A stretch of 9,739 bases of DNA. Source: an uncultured bacterium (GTDB lineage: Bacteria > Bacillota_I > Bacilli_A > RF39 > UBA660). The stretch's first letter is position 1. Each line of letters begins with the position of its first letter. The DNA lies in assembly GCA_905215145.1 (NCBI GenBank), contig CAJMOW010000041.1:1-9739 (forward strand), given 5' to 3'. Shown piece after piece: positions 1-6,581 of the stretch. The notes below the pieces were generated by a model, which was not told the origin of the DNA, did not search any database, and worked only from the letters and a program-made list of their open reading frames with translations. A program made the translations under genes and the position numbers.

Positions 1-1299
1 AGAAAAGTGAATTAAACCTTCTATATTTCTTGCATCACAATTAGGATTTGGGCAAAAATAATTTGCTTCTGTTTCTTTTTTTTCTAGTTTTGAATTACAT
101 ATAGGACAATTTTTTATCATTTTAAATGGAATTTCTATACCCGTTCTTCTTTCTTTTAAAACCTTAACTACTTCTGGTATTACATCACCAGCTTTGTGCA
201 ACACTATTGTATCATTTATCATAATGTCTTTTTCTTTTATGTAATCCTCGTTGTGAAGAGTCACACTTTTGATTATTGATCCTGCTAAATGTACTGGGTC
301 TAAATCAGCCCTAGGCGTTATTTTTCCTGTTCTACCAACACAAAATTCAATATTTTTAATTTTAGTTAATACTTCCACTGCAGGAAATTTATATGCAATT
401 GCCCATTTTGGAGTTCTTGATGTATATCCAAGTTTTTTTTGATCTTCAATTTTATCTACTTTAATTACAATACCATCTATTTCATATGGTAGAGATTCAC
501 GTTTTTCAGTCCATTCTTTAACATAATTTATAACCTCATTAACGTTATCAGCAATCTTAATATTTGGATTAACTACAAATCCTAATTCTTTCATAAAAGA
601 AAGTGATTCATGGTGATATTTTATATTAAAATCATCTGATGATGGTAAATGATATATAAATGTTGAAAGATTTCTTTTGGCAGCGATTTTAGAGTCTAAT
701 TGTCTAACAGAACCTGCTGCTGCATTTCTTGGATTAGCAAATAAAGACTCGCCTTTTTCTTGTCTTTCTTGATTTAATTTATTAAAAGATTTTTTTGGCA
801 TATATATTTCGCCACGAACTTCAATTCTTCTTTTATCATTGATTATAAGTGGTATTGATTTTATTGTTTCTACATTATGTGTTATATCTTCACCAATAAT
901 GCCATTTCCTCTTGTTGCGCCTCTTATCAATTTTCCATTTTCATATAATAATGATACTGACAAACCATCTATCTTTAATTCACATACATAGGTTGGATTC
1001 GGAATTGTTTTTTTTATCCTTTGATCAAATTCAAATATTTCATCCTCACTAAAAATATCTCCTAATGACATCATAGGAATTTCATGTGAAACTTTTTTAA
1101 ATTCATCTATTATTTTTCCACCTACTCTTTTTGTAGGAGAATCTTCTCTTATTAGTTCAGGATATTGTTGTTCTAATTTTTCTAGTTCATGATAATAATC
1201 ATCATACTCTTGGTCAGTAATAGTTGGATTATCATTTGTATAATATTCCTCACTAGCTTTATTAATTATTTTTATTAGTTCGTCAATTCTTTGCTTCAT
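1..1299 (-). CDS. ligA: NAD-dependent DNA ligase LigA (N-terminal 433 residues; 3' end outside window)
   Basis: LigA seals nicks in duplex DNA with NAD+ as adenylate donor, joining Okazaki fragments and finishing repair in the cytoplasm. The frame is open from ATG at 1299 to the window edge. The product starts MKQRIDELIKIINKASEEYY (Ia domain, NAD-binding). It continues with the adenylation motif CELKIDGLS, whose nucleophile is Lys109, then GATRGNG (127-133), EIDGIVIKVD, and an OB-fold region. A zinc finger has Cys398, Cys401, Cys416 and Cys421. The family is usually about 660-680 residues, so the HhH and BRCT domains lie beyond base 1. The start is supported by AGGTG at 1305-1309, five nucleotides before ATG. 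The upstream order pcrA-ligA is common in Bacillota; here a small membrane-protein gene sits between them. No internal stop or frameshift was seen. Identification is firm. Confidence 0.97.
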   Translation of the reverse strand, partial: MKQRIDELIKIINKASEEYYTNDNPTITDQEYDDYYHELEKLEQQYPELIREDSPTKRVGGKIIDEFKKVSHEIPMMSLGDIFSEDEIFEFDQRIKKTIPNPTYVCELKIDGLSVSLLYENGKLIRGATRGNGIIGEDITHNVETIKSIPLIINDKRRIEVRGEIYMPKKSFNKLNQERQEKGESLFANPRNAAAGSVRQLDSKIAAKRNLSTFIYHLPSSDDFNIKYHHESLSFMKELGFVVNPNIKIADNVNEVINYVKEWTEKRESLPYEIDGIVIKVDKIEDQKKLGYTSRTPKWAIAYKFPAVEVLTKIKNIEFCVGRTGKITPRADLDPVHLAGSIIKSVTLHNEDYIKEKDIMINDTIVLHKAGDVIPEVVKVLKERRTGIEIPFKMIKNCPICNSKLEKKETEANYFCPNPNCDARNIEGLIHFS

Positions 1300-1314
1300 A
1301 TTATCACCTATTAT

Positions 1315-1323
1315 ATTATACCA
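1315..1323 (-). promoter_or_regulatory. Candidate extended -10 promoter element for ligA
   Basis: The minus strand reads TGG-TATAAT, an extended -10 (TGnTATAAT), ending 15 nt before the ligA ATG. No good -35 is visible at 17 nt. The predicted transcription start (about 1308) falls inside the Shine-Dalgarno sequence, so the leader would be only about 9 nt. The site follows the weak terminator of the small gene, which fits separate transcription. AT richness makes chance matches common. Confidence 0.45.
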
Positions 1324-1353
1324 TATATAAATATTCTTTTATATTTTAAAAAG

Positions 1354-1378
1354 AAAAAAAGATTAATAAAATCTTTTT
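1354..1378 (-). terminator. Weak AT-only hairpin with U-tract after the small membrane-protein gene
   Basis: Bases 1356-1364 (AAAAAGATT) and 1370-1378 (AATCTTTTT) form a perfect 9-bp stem with a 5-nt loop. On the minus strand the distal arm runs directly into further U residues (1354-1355 and beyond). The stem overlaps the stop codon of the small gene at 1377-1379. It has only one G-C pair, so it may terminate partially and allow some read-through into ligA. Confidence 0.45.
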
Positions 1379-1535
1379 AACGTTGTTTATTTAAAGCATC
1401 ATAAACAATTTTAAATATTAATATTCCTATTACGAAAAAAGCTAATATAAATAAAGGATTTTTAGCTGCTTGAGAAACCCATTCTTTTAATTGTTCTCCC
1501 CAACTATTTAATGTATCCCAAAAACTAAGTACCAT
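1377..1535 (-). CDS. Uncharacterised 52-residue single-pass membrane microprotein
   Basis: I do not recognise a family. ATG at 1533-1535 follows GGAGGG (1541-1546) at good spacing, and the frame ends TAA. The product begins MVLSFWDTLNSWGEQLKEW. Residues 4-22 form a likely amphipathic helix, with Trp6, Trp12 and Trp19 and Leu9/Leu16 on one face and Asp/Glu/Lys on the other. Residues 27-45 (PLFILAFFVIGILIFKIVY) form one predicted transmembrane helix with Lys42 inside it. A short polar tail ends in KQR. There is no cleavable signal. It lies between pcrA and ligA with its own near-consensus promoter, so it is probably expressed independently. By size and shape it could be a membrane-associated regulator, a holin-like or type I toxin-like peptide, or a small subunit; none of these is shown. 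Gene reality is well supported by promoter, RBS and composition. Confidence 0.8.
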   Translation of the reverse strand: MVLSFWDTLNSWGEQLKEWVSQAAKNPLFILAFFVIGILIFKIVYDALNKQR

Positions 1536-1552
1536 AATATCCCTCCAATAAA

Positions 1553-1581
1553 ATTATAACATTATATATGTTTCTTGTAAA
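1553..1581 (-). promoter_or_regulatory. Near-consensus sigma-A promoter of the 52-residue gene
   Basis: The minus strand carries TTTACA (1576-1581), exactly 17 nt, then TATAAT (1553-1558). This is the best -35/-10 pair in the window. It lies 17 nt upstream of the ATG, so the predicted start (about 1546) coincides with the beginning of the GGAGGG ribosome-binding site. It indicates that the microprotein is transcribed independently of pcrA. Confidence 0.7.
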
Positions 1582-1622
1582 ATCTTCCTTCATTTTTTTT
1601 CAATTTGTAGTAAAGTATTTGT

Positions 1623-2975
1623 TTATATTTTTTTTATGCTTTTATGTCCTTTCATAAGCATCTTTATTCCGATTTGATGAGAAAAAGCAATAGTAAGTAT
1701 ACTTTTATCCATTCCAACTATGACACCTTCACCAAAAGATTCATGAATAACGTGATCTCCTAATGAATATTCTGCGTTTTTATCTATCATACCACCTTTA
1801 TCAAACTTACATGATATGATTTTATCACTATTTTTTATTTCTAAATTTTCTTCCCCCATTTCATTTATAAATCTACTTGGTGGATTCATAGAATCTAATC
1901 CATATAACATTCTTTTTTTAGAATTAACAATATATAAATGTTTACAAGCTCTTGTTATTGCTACATAACATAATCTTCTTTCTTCTTCAATATCATCTGC
2001 TGTATCATATGAGTTTTTATGTGGAAAAACACCCTCTTCAAGCCCAATTATAAATACGTTATCAAACTCCAATCCTTTTGAAGAATGTACTGTCATAAGT
2101 GTTACAACATCTGTATTGTTATTATGCTCACTTATATCAGCAACTAAACTTATTTCCTCTAAAAATTCTTCTAAGGAAACTATTCCTCTTTGTTCTTCAA
2201 AGTTTCTTGTTATTGATTTAAATTCTTCTAAGTTTTCAATTCTTATTTCTGAATCTATTGTTTTTTCAGAAACCAAATCTTGCTTCATACCACTTTGTTC
2301 TAATATTAATTCTACTAATTCAGTAAGTGAACAATTATCTTTTTCTTTAATCAAATTAAGGATTATTTTCTTAAATTCTAGTTCTTTTCCAGAAGATATT
2401 GTGTTAAACATACTTTCACTATTTTCTTCTGCTTTTGTAATAATATTTTGTATAGTTTTTTCCCCTATACCACGTTTTGGAACATTAATTATTCTTGTTA
2501 AACTAACATCATCATTTGGATTATATATAAGTCTTAAGTAAGATATTAAATCTTTTATTTCTTTTCTATTATAAAAGTAAAAACTTCCAACAACCTTATA
2601 TGGAATATTTTCTTTAAGCATTGCTTCTTCTATTGTTCTTGATTGTGCATTTGTTCTATATAAAACAGCAATTTGATTTTTATCAACACCATTATCTATT
2701 AATTTTTTAATTTGAGTTGCAACATAATATGATTCATCTTTTTCATCAACTGCTCTATAATAATTAATTTTTTCACCATCTTCATTATCAGTCCATAAAT
2801 TTTTATCTTTTTTTTGTTTATTATTTTTTATAACATTGTTTGCACTTTTTAAAATGGTTTTTGTCGAACGATAATTTTGTTCTAGTAAAACAACTTTTGA
2901 ACTAGGAAAATCTTTTTCAAAATTTAATATATTTCTATAATTTGAACCTCTAAATGAATATAGATTGAGACTCAT
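1623..2975 (-). CDS. pcrA: ATP-dependent DNA helicase PcrA/UvrD, C-terminal frame of a frameshifted gene
   Basis: This frame holds the second part of a superfamily 1A 3'-5' helicase. Homologous sequence begins with YSFRG (bases about 2960 down). In rebuilt numbering (add 245 to the residue count from 2975) it shows motif IV LEQNYRS (276-282), motif V TVHSSKGLEF (540-549) and motif VI VAITRA (583-588). The C-terminal piece is GDHVIHESFGEGVIVG...FSHQIGIKML (about 650-686). That matches the Tudor-like tail that lets PcrA bind RNA polymerase, and favours PcrA over Rep or other UvrD relatives. The stop is TAA. The ATG at 2975 gives five residues (MSLNL) with no family counterpart. It also has only a GGGG run abutting it rather than a spaced RBS, so it is probably not a real start. 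Joined to the upstream frame the protein would be about 695 residues, near the usual 720-740. Confidence 0.9.
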   Translation of the reverse strand: MSLNLYSFRGSNYRNILNFEKDFPSSKVVLLEQNYRSTKTILKSANNVIKNNKQKKDKNLWTDNEDGEKINYYRAVDEKDESYYVATQIKKLIDNGVDKNQIAVLYRTNAQSRTIEEAMLKENIPYKVVGSFYFYNRKEIKDLISYLRLIYNPNDDVSLTRIINVPKRGIGEKTIQNIITKAEENSESMFNTISSGKELEFKKIILNLIKEKDNCSLTELVELILEQSGMKQDLVSEKTIDSEIRIENLEEFKSITRNFEEQRGIVSLEEFLEEISLVADISEHNNNTDVVTLMTVHSSKGLEFDNVFIIGLEEGVFPHKNSYDTADDIEEERRLCYVAITRACKHLYIVNSKKRMLYGLDSMNPPSRFINEMGEENLEIKNSDKIISCKFDKGGMIDKNAEYSLGDHVIHESFGEGVIVGMDKSILTIAFSHQIGIKMLMKGHKSIKKI

Positions 2976-3708
2976 CCCCTACTACGCATATATTTTTATA
3001 TTTTTTTGATAACATTTTTACTAAAACATATTGTGCCTCATTTGTATCTTGGTATTCATCTATTAATATATATTTATATTTTTCCTGATATTGTTCTAAA
3101 ACGTCCGGATACATTTTAAATAAAACAATTGGTTGTATTAACAAATCATCAAAATCTAATGAATTATTTATTTTTAATTTCATTTCATATCTTTTAAATA
3201 TTTCAAGCACTTTTTTATCATAATCTGTATTAACATATTTTTCATATGAGCTTGAATCAATTAATTCATTTTTAGAACTACTAATTTTATTTCTTATTGC
3301 TTTAGGATTATATATTTTTACATCCAAATCCATATCTTTTATTATTTTTTTAATTACAGTAAGTGTATCATCACTATCTAAAATTGTAAAATTTGATTTA
3401 TATCCTAACTTTTCATAATTTTGTTTAATTAATAATAACCCAAATGAATGAAATGTTGATATCTGTATTCTTCTTGATTCAAGCCCTAAAATATTATTTA
3501 TTCTTTCTTTCATTTCATGGGCTGCTTTATTTGTAAACGTTATCGCTAAAATGTTTTCTGGCAAAACATTTTTTTCTTGTATCAAATAAGAAACTCTCGT
3601 AGTAAGAACTCTTGTTTTACCACTTCCTGCACCTGCTATTACAAGTAATGGTCCCTCTGTTTCTTTAATTGCTTCTATTTGTTTATCATTATACCCTATA
3701 AAATTCAT
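2950..3708 (-). CDS. pcrA: ATP-dependent DNA helicase PcrA/UvrD, N-terminal frame (truncated by frameshift)
   Basis: This frame encodes the start of PcrA, which unwinds DNA in excision repair, clears RecA filaments and acts at transcription-replication conflicts. It contains the Q motif (YNDKQIEAI, 6-14), Walker A AGAGSGKT (25-32), motif Ia TFTNKAA (57-63), TFHSFG (85-90), motif II IDEYQDTN (216-223) and the start of motif III VVGDESQSI (242-250). It then ends F-I-stop, where the family has IYxFRG. Alone it lacks the second RecA domain and could not be an active helicase. The start ATG at 3708 is preceded by AGGTGA (3713-3718) at normal spacing. Motif III reads GDESQS rather than the commoner GD-D-QS pattern. 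The gene lies downstream of a non-coding gap of about 235 nt, so it probably starts a new transcription unit. Confidence 0.92.
   Translation of the reverse strand: MNFIGYNDKQIEAIKETEGPLLVIAGAGSGKTRVLTTRVSYLIQEKNVLPENILAITFTNKAAHEMKERINNILGLESRRIQISTFHSFGLLLIKQNYEKLGYKSNFTILDSDDTLTVIKKIIKDMDLDVKIYNPKAIRNKISSSKNELIDSSSYEKYVNTDYDKKVLEIFKRYEMKLKINNSLDFDDLLIQPIVLFKMYPDVLEQYQEKYKYILIDEYQDTNEAQYVLVKMLSKKYKNICVVGDESQSIFI
2955..2964 (-). other. pcrA: Frameshift junction in pcrA: apparent loss of one TA dinucleotide
   Basis: The minus strand reads TCT ATA TTC ATT TAG, giving S-I-F-I-stop. Adding one TA to the TATA run (TCT ATA TAT TCA TTT) would restore S-I-Y-S-F-R-G, the exact helicase motif III sequence, and join the two open frames. 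This is a 2-nt contraction of a short TA repeat. It may be a real mutation, slippage variation or an assembly error. Confidence 0.88.
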
Positions 3709-3723
3709 ACCATCACCTTTTAC

Positions 3724-3732
3724 ATTTTAGCA
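3724..3732 (-). promoter_or_regulatory. pcrA: Candidate extended -10 promoter element for pcrA
   Basis: The minus strand reads TGC-TAAAAT, an extended -10 ending 15 nt before the pcrA ATG. The -35 region is only a T-rich run. As at ligA, the expected start (about 3717) would fall at the 5' edge of the AGGTGA ribosome-binding site, giving a leader of about 10 nt. Confidence 0.4.
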
Positions 3733-3849
3733 CATTATGTATAGAAAAAAAATAAAATAAATTAAATTTTTATATAGTTAATTAACTAAGTCATATACAT
3801 AAATTTAATAAAAATTATAATAGATTATTATTTTTTGTTTTGAATTAAT

Positions 3850-3890
3850 AAAAAAGAAATAAAATTAAACTTTAAGTAATGTTAAGTTTA
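3850..3890 (-). terminator. Possible weak terminator of the ABC transporter operon
   Basis: On the minus strand TAAACTTAA (3882-3890) and TTAAAGTTTA (3866-3875) pair into a 9-bp stem with one bulged A and a 6-nt loop. A U-rich run interrupted by A and C follows (3850-3865). It lies about 53 nt after the permease stop. Stem stability is low and the U-run imperfect. Confidence 0.35.
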
Positions 3891-3943
3891 TTATGTGGTA
3901 TAAAAACTCAAATATATAATTTATTTAGAAAATAATAAAAAAA

Positions 3944-4738
3944 TTAGTAATTCGTTTTTACTAACTTTTTTTCAATATAAAGAATTATATAGTACATTAA
4001 AACTGCTACAGCACATAATATCATAACACCAGTTATAACTAAATCAAGATTAAATACTTGTGAACCATATAGAATTAAATATCCAATCCCTTCTTTTGAT
4101 ACCAAAAATTCCCCCATTATTACTCCAATTAATGACATGCTTACGTTAATTTTTAATGAACTTGTTATTACTGGTAAACTATTAGGTAATAATAATTTAA
4201 AATAAATTTGTTTTTTTGTTGCTTTAAATGACTTCATTAATTTAACTTTTATTGGATCTGTTTCTATAAATCCCTGATATATATTTATAATTGTTACTAT
4301 CACAGATATCAATAATGCCATAAATACAATAGAATTCATTCCAGCTCCTGCCCATATTATTATTATTGGTCCTAACGCAACTTTAGGTAAACTATTTAAA
4401 ACTGTTAAATATGGATCTATAACTTTGGCAAAAAAACCATTCCACCACATTAAAGTAGCAACAAAAATTCCTATGAAGGTTCCTAATAAAAAACTAATAG
4501 TTGTTTCCCAAACAGTTATAAATATATGATTATATAAATTTCCTTTGATATGCAGATTAATTAAACATTTTATGACTTTATATGGTGAAGAAAAAATAAA
4601 TGAATTTATTATATTATAATCAGATAATAATTGCCAAATAATTAAAAATATAACCAAGATTAAAACTTGAACTAATTTAATTAATAAATTTCTTTTTTTA
4701 AATCCTTTTATATATTTTTTATGTTCTTCACTATACAT
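3944..4738 (-). CDS. ABC transporter permease, NitT/TauT/ThiX-like (BPD_transp_1)
   Basis: This is the inner-membrane channel subunit of a binding-protein-dependent importer. Counting from ATG at 4738 it has 264 residues, typical of SsuC/TauC/ThiX permeases. Hydrophobic segments include LVQVLILVIFLIIWQLL near the N-terminus, TISFLLGTFIGIFVATLMWW, a central pair around LGPIIIIWAGAG and VFMALLISVIVTIINIY, and two near the C-terminus (VITGVMILCAVAVLMYYIILY). The ATPase-contacting EAA-type loop is degenerate (MKSFKATKKQIYFKLLLP), ending in the conserved LP. The frame also has a TTG at 4747, which lies closer to a GGAAAG run. I prefer ATG at 4738, where a GAG/GGAAAG site lies about 10 nt upstream. 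It overlaps the end of the ATPase gene by 8 nt, implying translational coupling. Substrate is not readable from sequence. Confidence 0.9.
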   Translation of the reverse strand: MYSEEHKKYIKGFKKRNLLIKLVQVLILVIFLIIWQLLSDYNIINSFIFSSPYKVIKCLINLHIKGNLYNHIFITVWETTISFLLGTFIGIFVATLMWWNGFFAKVIDPYLTVLNSLPKVALGPIIIIWAGAGMNSIVFMALLISVIVTIINIYQGFIETDPIKVKLMKSFKATKKQIYFKLLLPNSLPVITSSLKINVSMSLIGVIMGEFLVSKEGIGYLILYGSQVFNLDLVITGVMILCAVAVLMYYIILYIEKKLVKTNY

Positions 4739-5480
4739 GGTAATCAATCTCTTTCCATATCAAATCATAATATTTTGAAAAAAATTTATCTTTTCTATTA
4801 TTTATTGGGTTAGTTTTATTTTCTAATTCTATATCAACTACATATTTAACTTTACTAGGTCTTTTGGTTAAAACTATGACTCTATCTGCCATACTTATTG
4901 CCTCAGCAATATCATGAGTAACCATTATTGCCGATTTCTTTTCTTTTTTAATTATACTATACACATCATCTGAAACAGCTAACCTTGTTTGATAATCTAA
5001 AGCAGAAAATGGTTCATCGAGTAAAAGTATATCTGGTTTTGTTGCAAGAGTTCTGATTAAAGCAACCCTTTGTCTCATTCCACCTGATAAAGTTGCAGGA
5101 TAACTATTTATAAAATCTTTCAATCCATATATTTTTAATAAATTTAGAACATATTTTTTTGTTTCGTTTGTTAAATTTTTATTTATCTCTAATCCCAATA
5201 AACAATTATCTAAAACTGTTCTAAAATCAAATAATGCATCCTGTTGAAGCATATATCCTATTCTTGTTTTTTCAGTTAACTCAATATCACCAGACGATTT
5301 ATTATCAAGTTCAGCTAAAATTGATAAAATTGTGCTTTTTCCACAACCACTTGGACCTACAATAGAAACAAACTCGCCTTCCTTTAAATTTAATGAAAAA
5401 TCTTCTACAGCCAAAATCTCTTTATTTTTAGTATGATAGGTTTTTTTTAAATTCTTTATTTTTAGTACATTCTTTTCCAT
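4731..5480 (-). CDS. ABC transporter ATP-binding protein, NitT/TauT/ThiZ-like
   Basis: This 249-residue ATPase drives the importer by hydrolysing ATP at the permease. All nucleotide-binding motifs are intact: Walker A GPSGCGKST (42-50), Q-loop Gln80, signature LSGGMRQRVA (131-140), Walker B ILLLDEP (151-157), D-loop SALD (159-162) and switch His189 in VTHD. The short polypeptide with no extra C-terminal regulatory domain matches SsuB/TauB/ThiZ-class ATPases, not the longer CysA/PotA type. The start ATG at 5480 has a perfect AGGAGG at 5488-5493 with 7-nt spacing. The gene lies 108 nt after the binding-protein gene, separated by a strong hairpin, and overlaps the permease gene. It ends in TAG. 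Confidence 0.94.
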   Translation of the reverse strand: MEKNVLKIKNLKKTYHTKNKEILAVEDFSLNLKEGEFVSIVGPSGCGKSTILSILAELDNKSSGDIELTEKTRIGYMLQQDALFDFRTVLDNCLLGLEINKNLTNETKKYVLNLLKIYGLKDFINSYPATLSGGMRQRVALIRTLATKPDILLLDEPFSALDYQTRLAVSDDVYSIIKKEKKSAIMVTHDIAEAISMADRVIVLTKRPSKVKYVVDIELENKTNPINNRKDKFFSKYYDLIWKEIDYHV

Positions 5481-5502
5481 TATATTTCCTCCTAGCTATT
5501 TT

Positions 5503-5531
5503 ATTTTATGGATAATATATTTTTTTGATAA
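5503..5531 (-). promoter_or_regulatory. Possible internal promoter before the ABC ATPase gene
   Basis: On the minus strand TTATCA (5526-5531) and TAAAAT (5503-5508) are separated by exactly 17 nt and lie just after the intercistronic hairpin, 22 nt before the ATPase ATG. It could keep the ATPase and permease expressed if the hairpin terminates upstream transcripts. Both boxes deviate from consensus and the region is AT-rich. Confidence 0.3.
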
Positions 5532-5552
5532 TGACATAAATTTATATTTTAT

Positions 5553-5582
5553 AAAAAACTATCAAATAAAAATTTGATAGTT
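5553..5582 (-). terminator. Intra-operon hairpin with U-run between binding-protein and ATPase genes
   Basis: AACTATCAAAT (5557-5567) and ATTTGATAGTT (5572-5582) form a perfect 11-bp stem with a 4-nt loop. On the minus strand a U-run follows (5553-5558, partly shared with the stem). It begins 6 nt after the stop codon of the binding-protein gene. It looks like an intrinsic terminator or mRNA-stabilising 3' hairpin, commonly used to make binding protein in excess over the membrane complex. Confidence 0.7.
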
Positions 5583-5588
5583 CCAATA

Positions 5589-6581
5589 TTATTTAATTTT
5601 TGAAAATTTATTATTTACTAATTTATCATATGGAGCTCTTGTAGATAATTGTCCAGCATTTTCTGCTATTTCTTGTATATGATTAAAGTTTTCCTCATCT
5701 ATATATGTTGTTTCAAACCATGAATCTATATCTTTGTATCTTTGAATTATTTTTTCCAAATCCATTTTTGAAGTATCTGGAAAATAATCTAATATTACTG
5801 TTGCAAGTTCACTAGCGCTATGAGAATGAGTATAATCAAGACCTTTTTGTATTGCTTTAGTAAATCCCTCTATTACTTCTGGATTGCTTTCTAAATAACT
5901 TACTTTTGTATTATATGCAGTATATGGAACAACCCCACCAAGTTCCCCAAGTGACGCAACTACATAACCATATCCTTGTTTTTCTAATTGTAAAGCATTT
6001 GGTTCAAATAAAGATACAAAGTCCCCTGTGCCTCCTATAAATGCCCCACTCATAGATGCAAAAGCAATACTTGTATCGATTGTTATATCCTTGTTAACGT
6101 CTATTCCATTTTGGGTTAAAATCCATTCTAATGTCATTTCGGGCATTCCACCTATACGCCCACCTATTATAGTTTTACCTTTCATATCTTTTAATGAAAA
6201 ATTATCATATTTTTCTCTTGATACTATAAAGCTACCATCTCTTTTAGTTAATCCAGCAAAATTAACTAAATAATCTTTTTCTCCTTGATTATAAACATAG
6301 ATTGTAGCTTCACTACCACAAAAACCTATTTCAACATCTCCTGATAAAACAGCCGCTGTTACTTTATCCGCACCAGCAGTTAATACTATATCTACATCAA
6401 GTCCTTCATCTTCAAAATATCCTAATGAATGTGCTACATATTGTGGTACATAAAAAATACTATGTGCTACCTCTGCAACTTTAATATGTTTTAAATTCTT
6501 ATTATCCTTTTTAAAGAAACATAATACTGCTATGGAACATATCAATATAATTGTTATGATTAAAAAATAAAATTTTTTCAA
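5589..6581 (-). CDS. ABC transporter substrate-binding protein, NMT1/ThiY/SsuA-like
   Basis: This is the extracytoplasmic receptor of the importer encoded downstream. I place the start at TTG (6579-6581), giving MKKFYFLIITIILICSIAVL and 330 residues. The run AAGGGAG at 6590-6596 lies 8 nt upstream of it, whereas a GTG at 6588-6590 would overlap that site. Residues 4-23 are a hydrophobic signal or anchor. Cys15 and Cys21 lie there but neither has the small residue at -1 of a normal lipobox. The mature part follows the NMT1/NitT-TauT pattern: VPQYVAHSLGYFEDEGLDVD, GDVEIGF, a central GKTIIGGRIGGMPEMTLEW and a late VPYTAYNTK. Family members bind pyrimidine thiamine precursors, sulfonates, nitrate or related small molecules. 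Which one applies here cannot be told. It is the first gene of the operon, after a terminator. Confidence 0.9.
   Translation of the reverse strand: MKKFYFLIITIILICSIAVLCFFKKDNKNLKHIKVAEVAHSIFYVPQYVAHSLGYFEDEGLDVDIVLTAGADKVTAAVLSGDVEIGFCGSEATIYVYNQGEKDYLVNFAGLTKRDGSFIVSREKYDNFSLKDMKGKTIIGGRIGGMPEMTLEWILTQNGIDVNKDITIDTSIAFASMSGAFIGGTGDFVSLFEPNALQLEKQGYGYVVASLGELGGVVPYTAYNTKVSYLESNPEVIEGFTKAIQKGLDYTHSHSASELATVILDYFPDTSKMDLEKIIQRYKDIDSWFETTYIDEENFNHIQEIAENAGQLSTRAPYDKLVNNKFSKIK

Larger units (their letters stand above)
3709..3943. other. Non-coding gap between the ABC permease gene and pcrA
   Basis: This 235-nt stretch has no plausible open frame on either strand and is almost pure A/T. From the permease side it holds a weak hairpin with U-rich tail (3850-3890), a perfect 14-nt palindrome TAGTTAATTAACTA (3775-3788), and a candidate extended -10 with RBS for pcrA (3713-3732). 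I see no tRNA, riboswitch fold or repeat array. Confidence 0.7.

Noticed and set aside
2116..2541. Plus-strand open frame opposite pcrA
   Set aside because: It lies entirely antisense to conserved helicase sequence, is Ser/Ile/Leu-rich as expected for the shadow of an AT-rich gene, and has no recognisable domain.
2973..2975. Independent translation start of a separate C-terminal helicase protein
   Set aside because: The ATG is out-of-frame overlap with motif III, has only a GGGG run touching it, and yields a product lacking Walker A and B.
2950..2980. Programmed ribosomal frameshifting in pcrA
   Set aside because: A -2 slip would be needed to restore the exact sequence. There is no heptameric slippery site, and a P-site tRNA reading ATA would re-pair poorly on TAT. 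A +1 slip would drop the conserved Tyr. A simple indel is more economical.
3709..3943. Hidden small gene or RNA in the largest gap
   Set aside because: No frame with an RBS was found on either strand, and composition is nearly pure A/T with only weak hairpins.
6028..6273. Plus-strand open frame opposite the substrate-binding protein gene
   Set aside because: It is antisense to conserved binding-protein sequence, and its Pro/Ile-rich composition is typical of a shadow frame with no independent signals.
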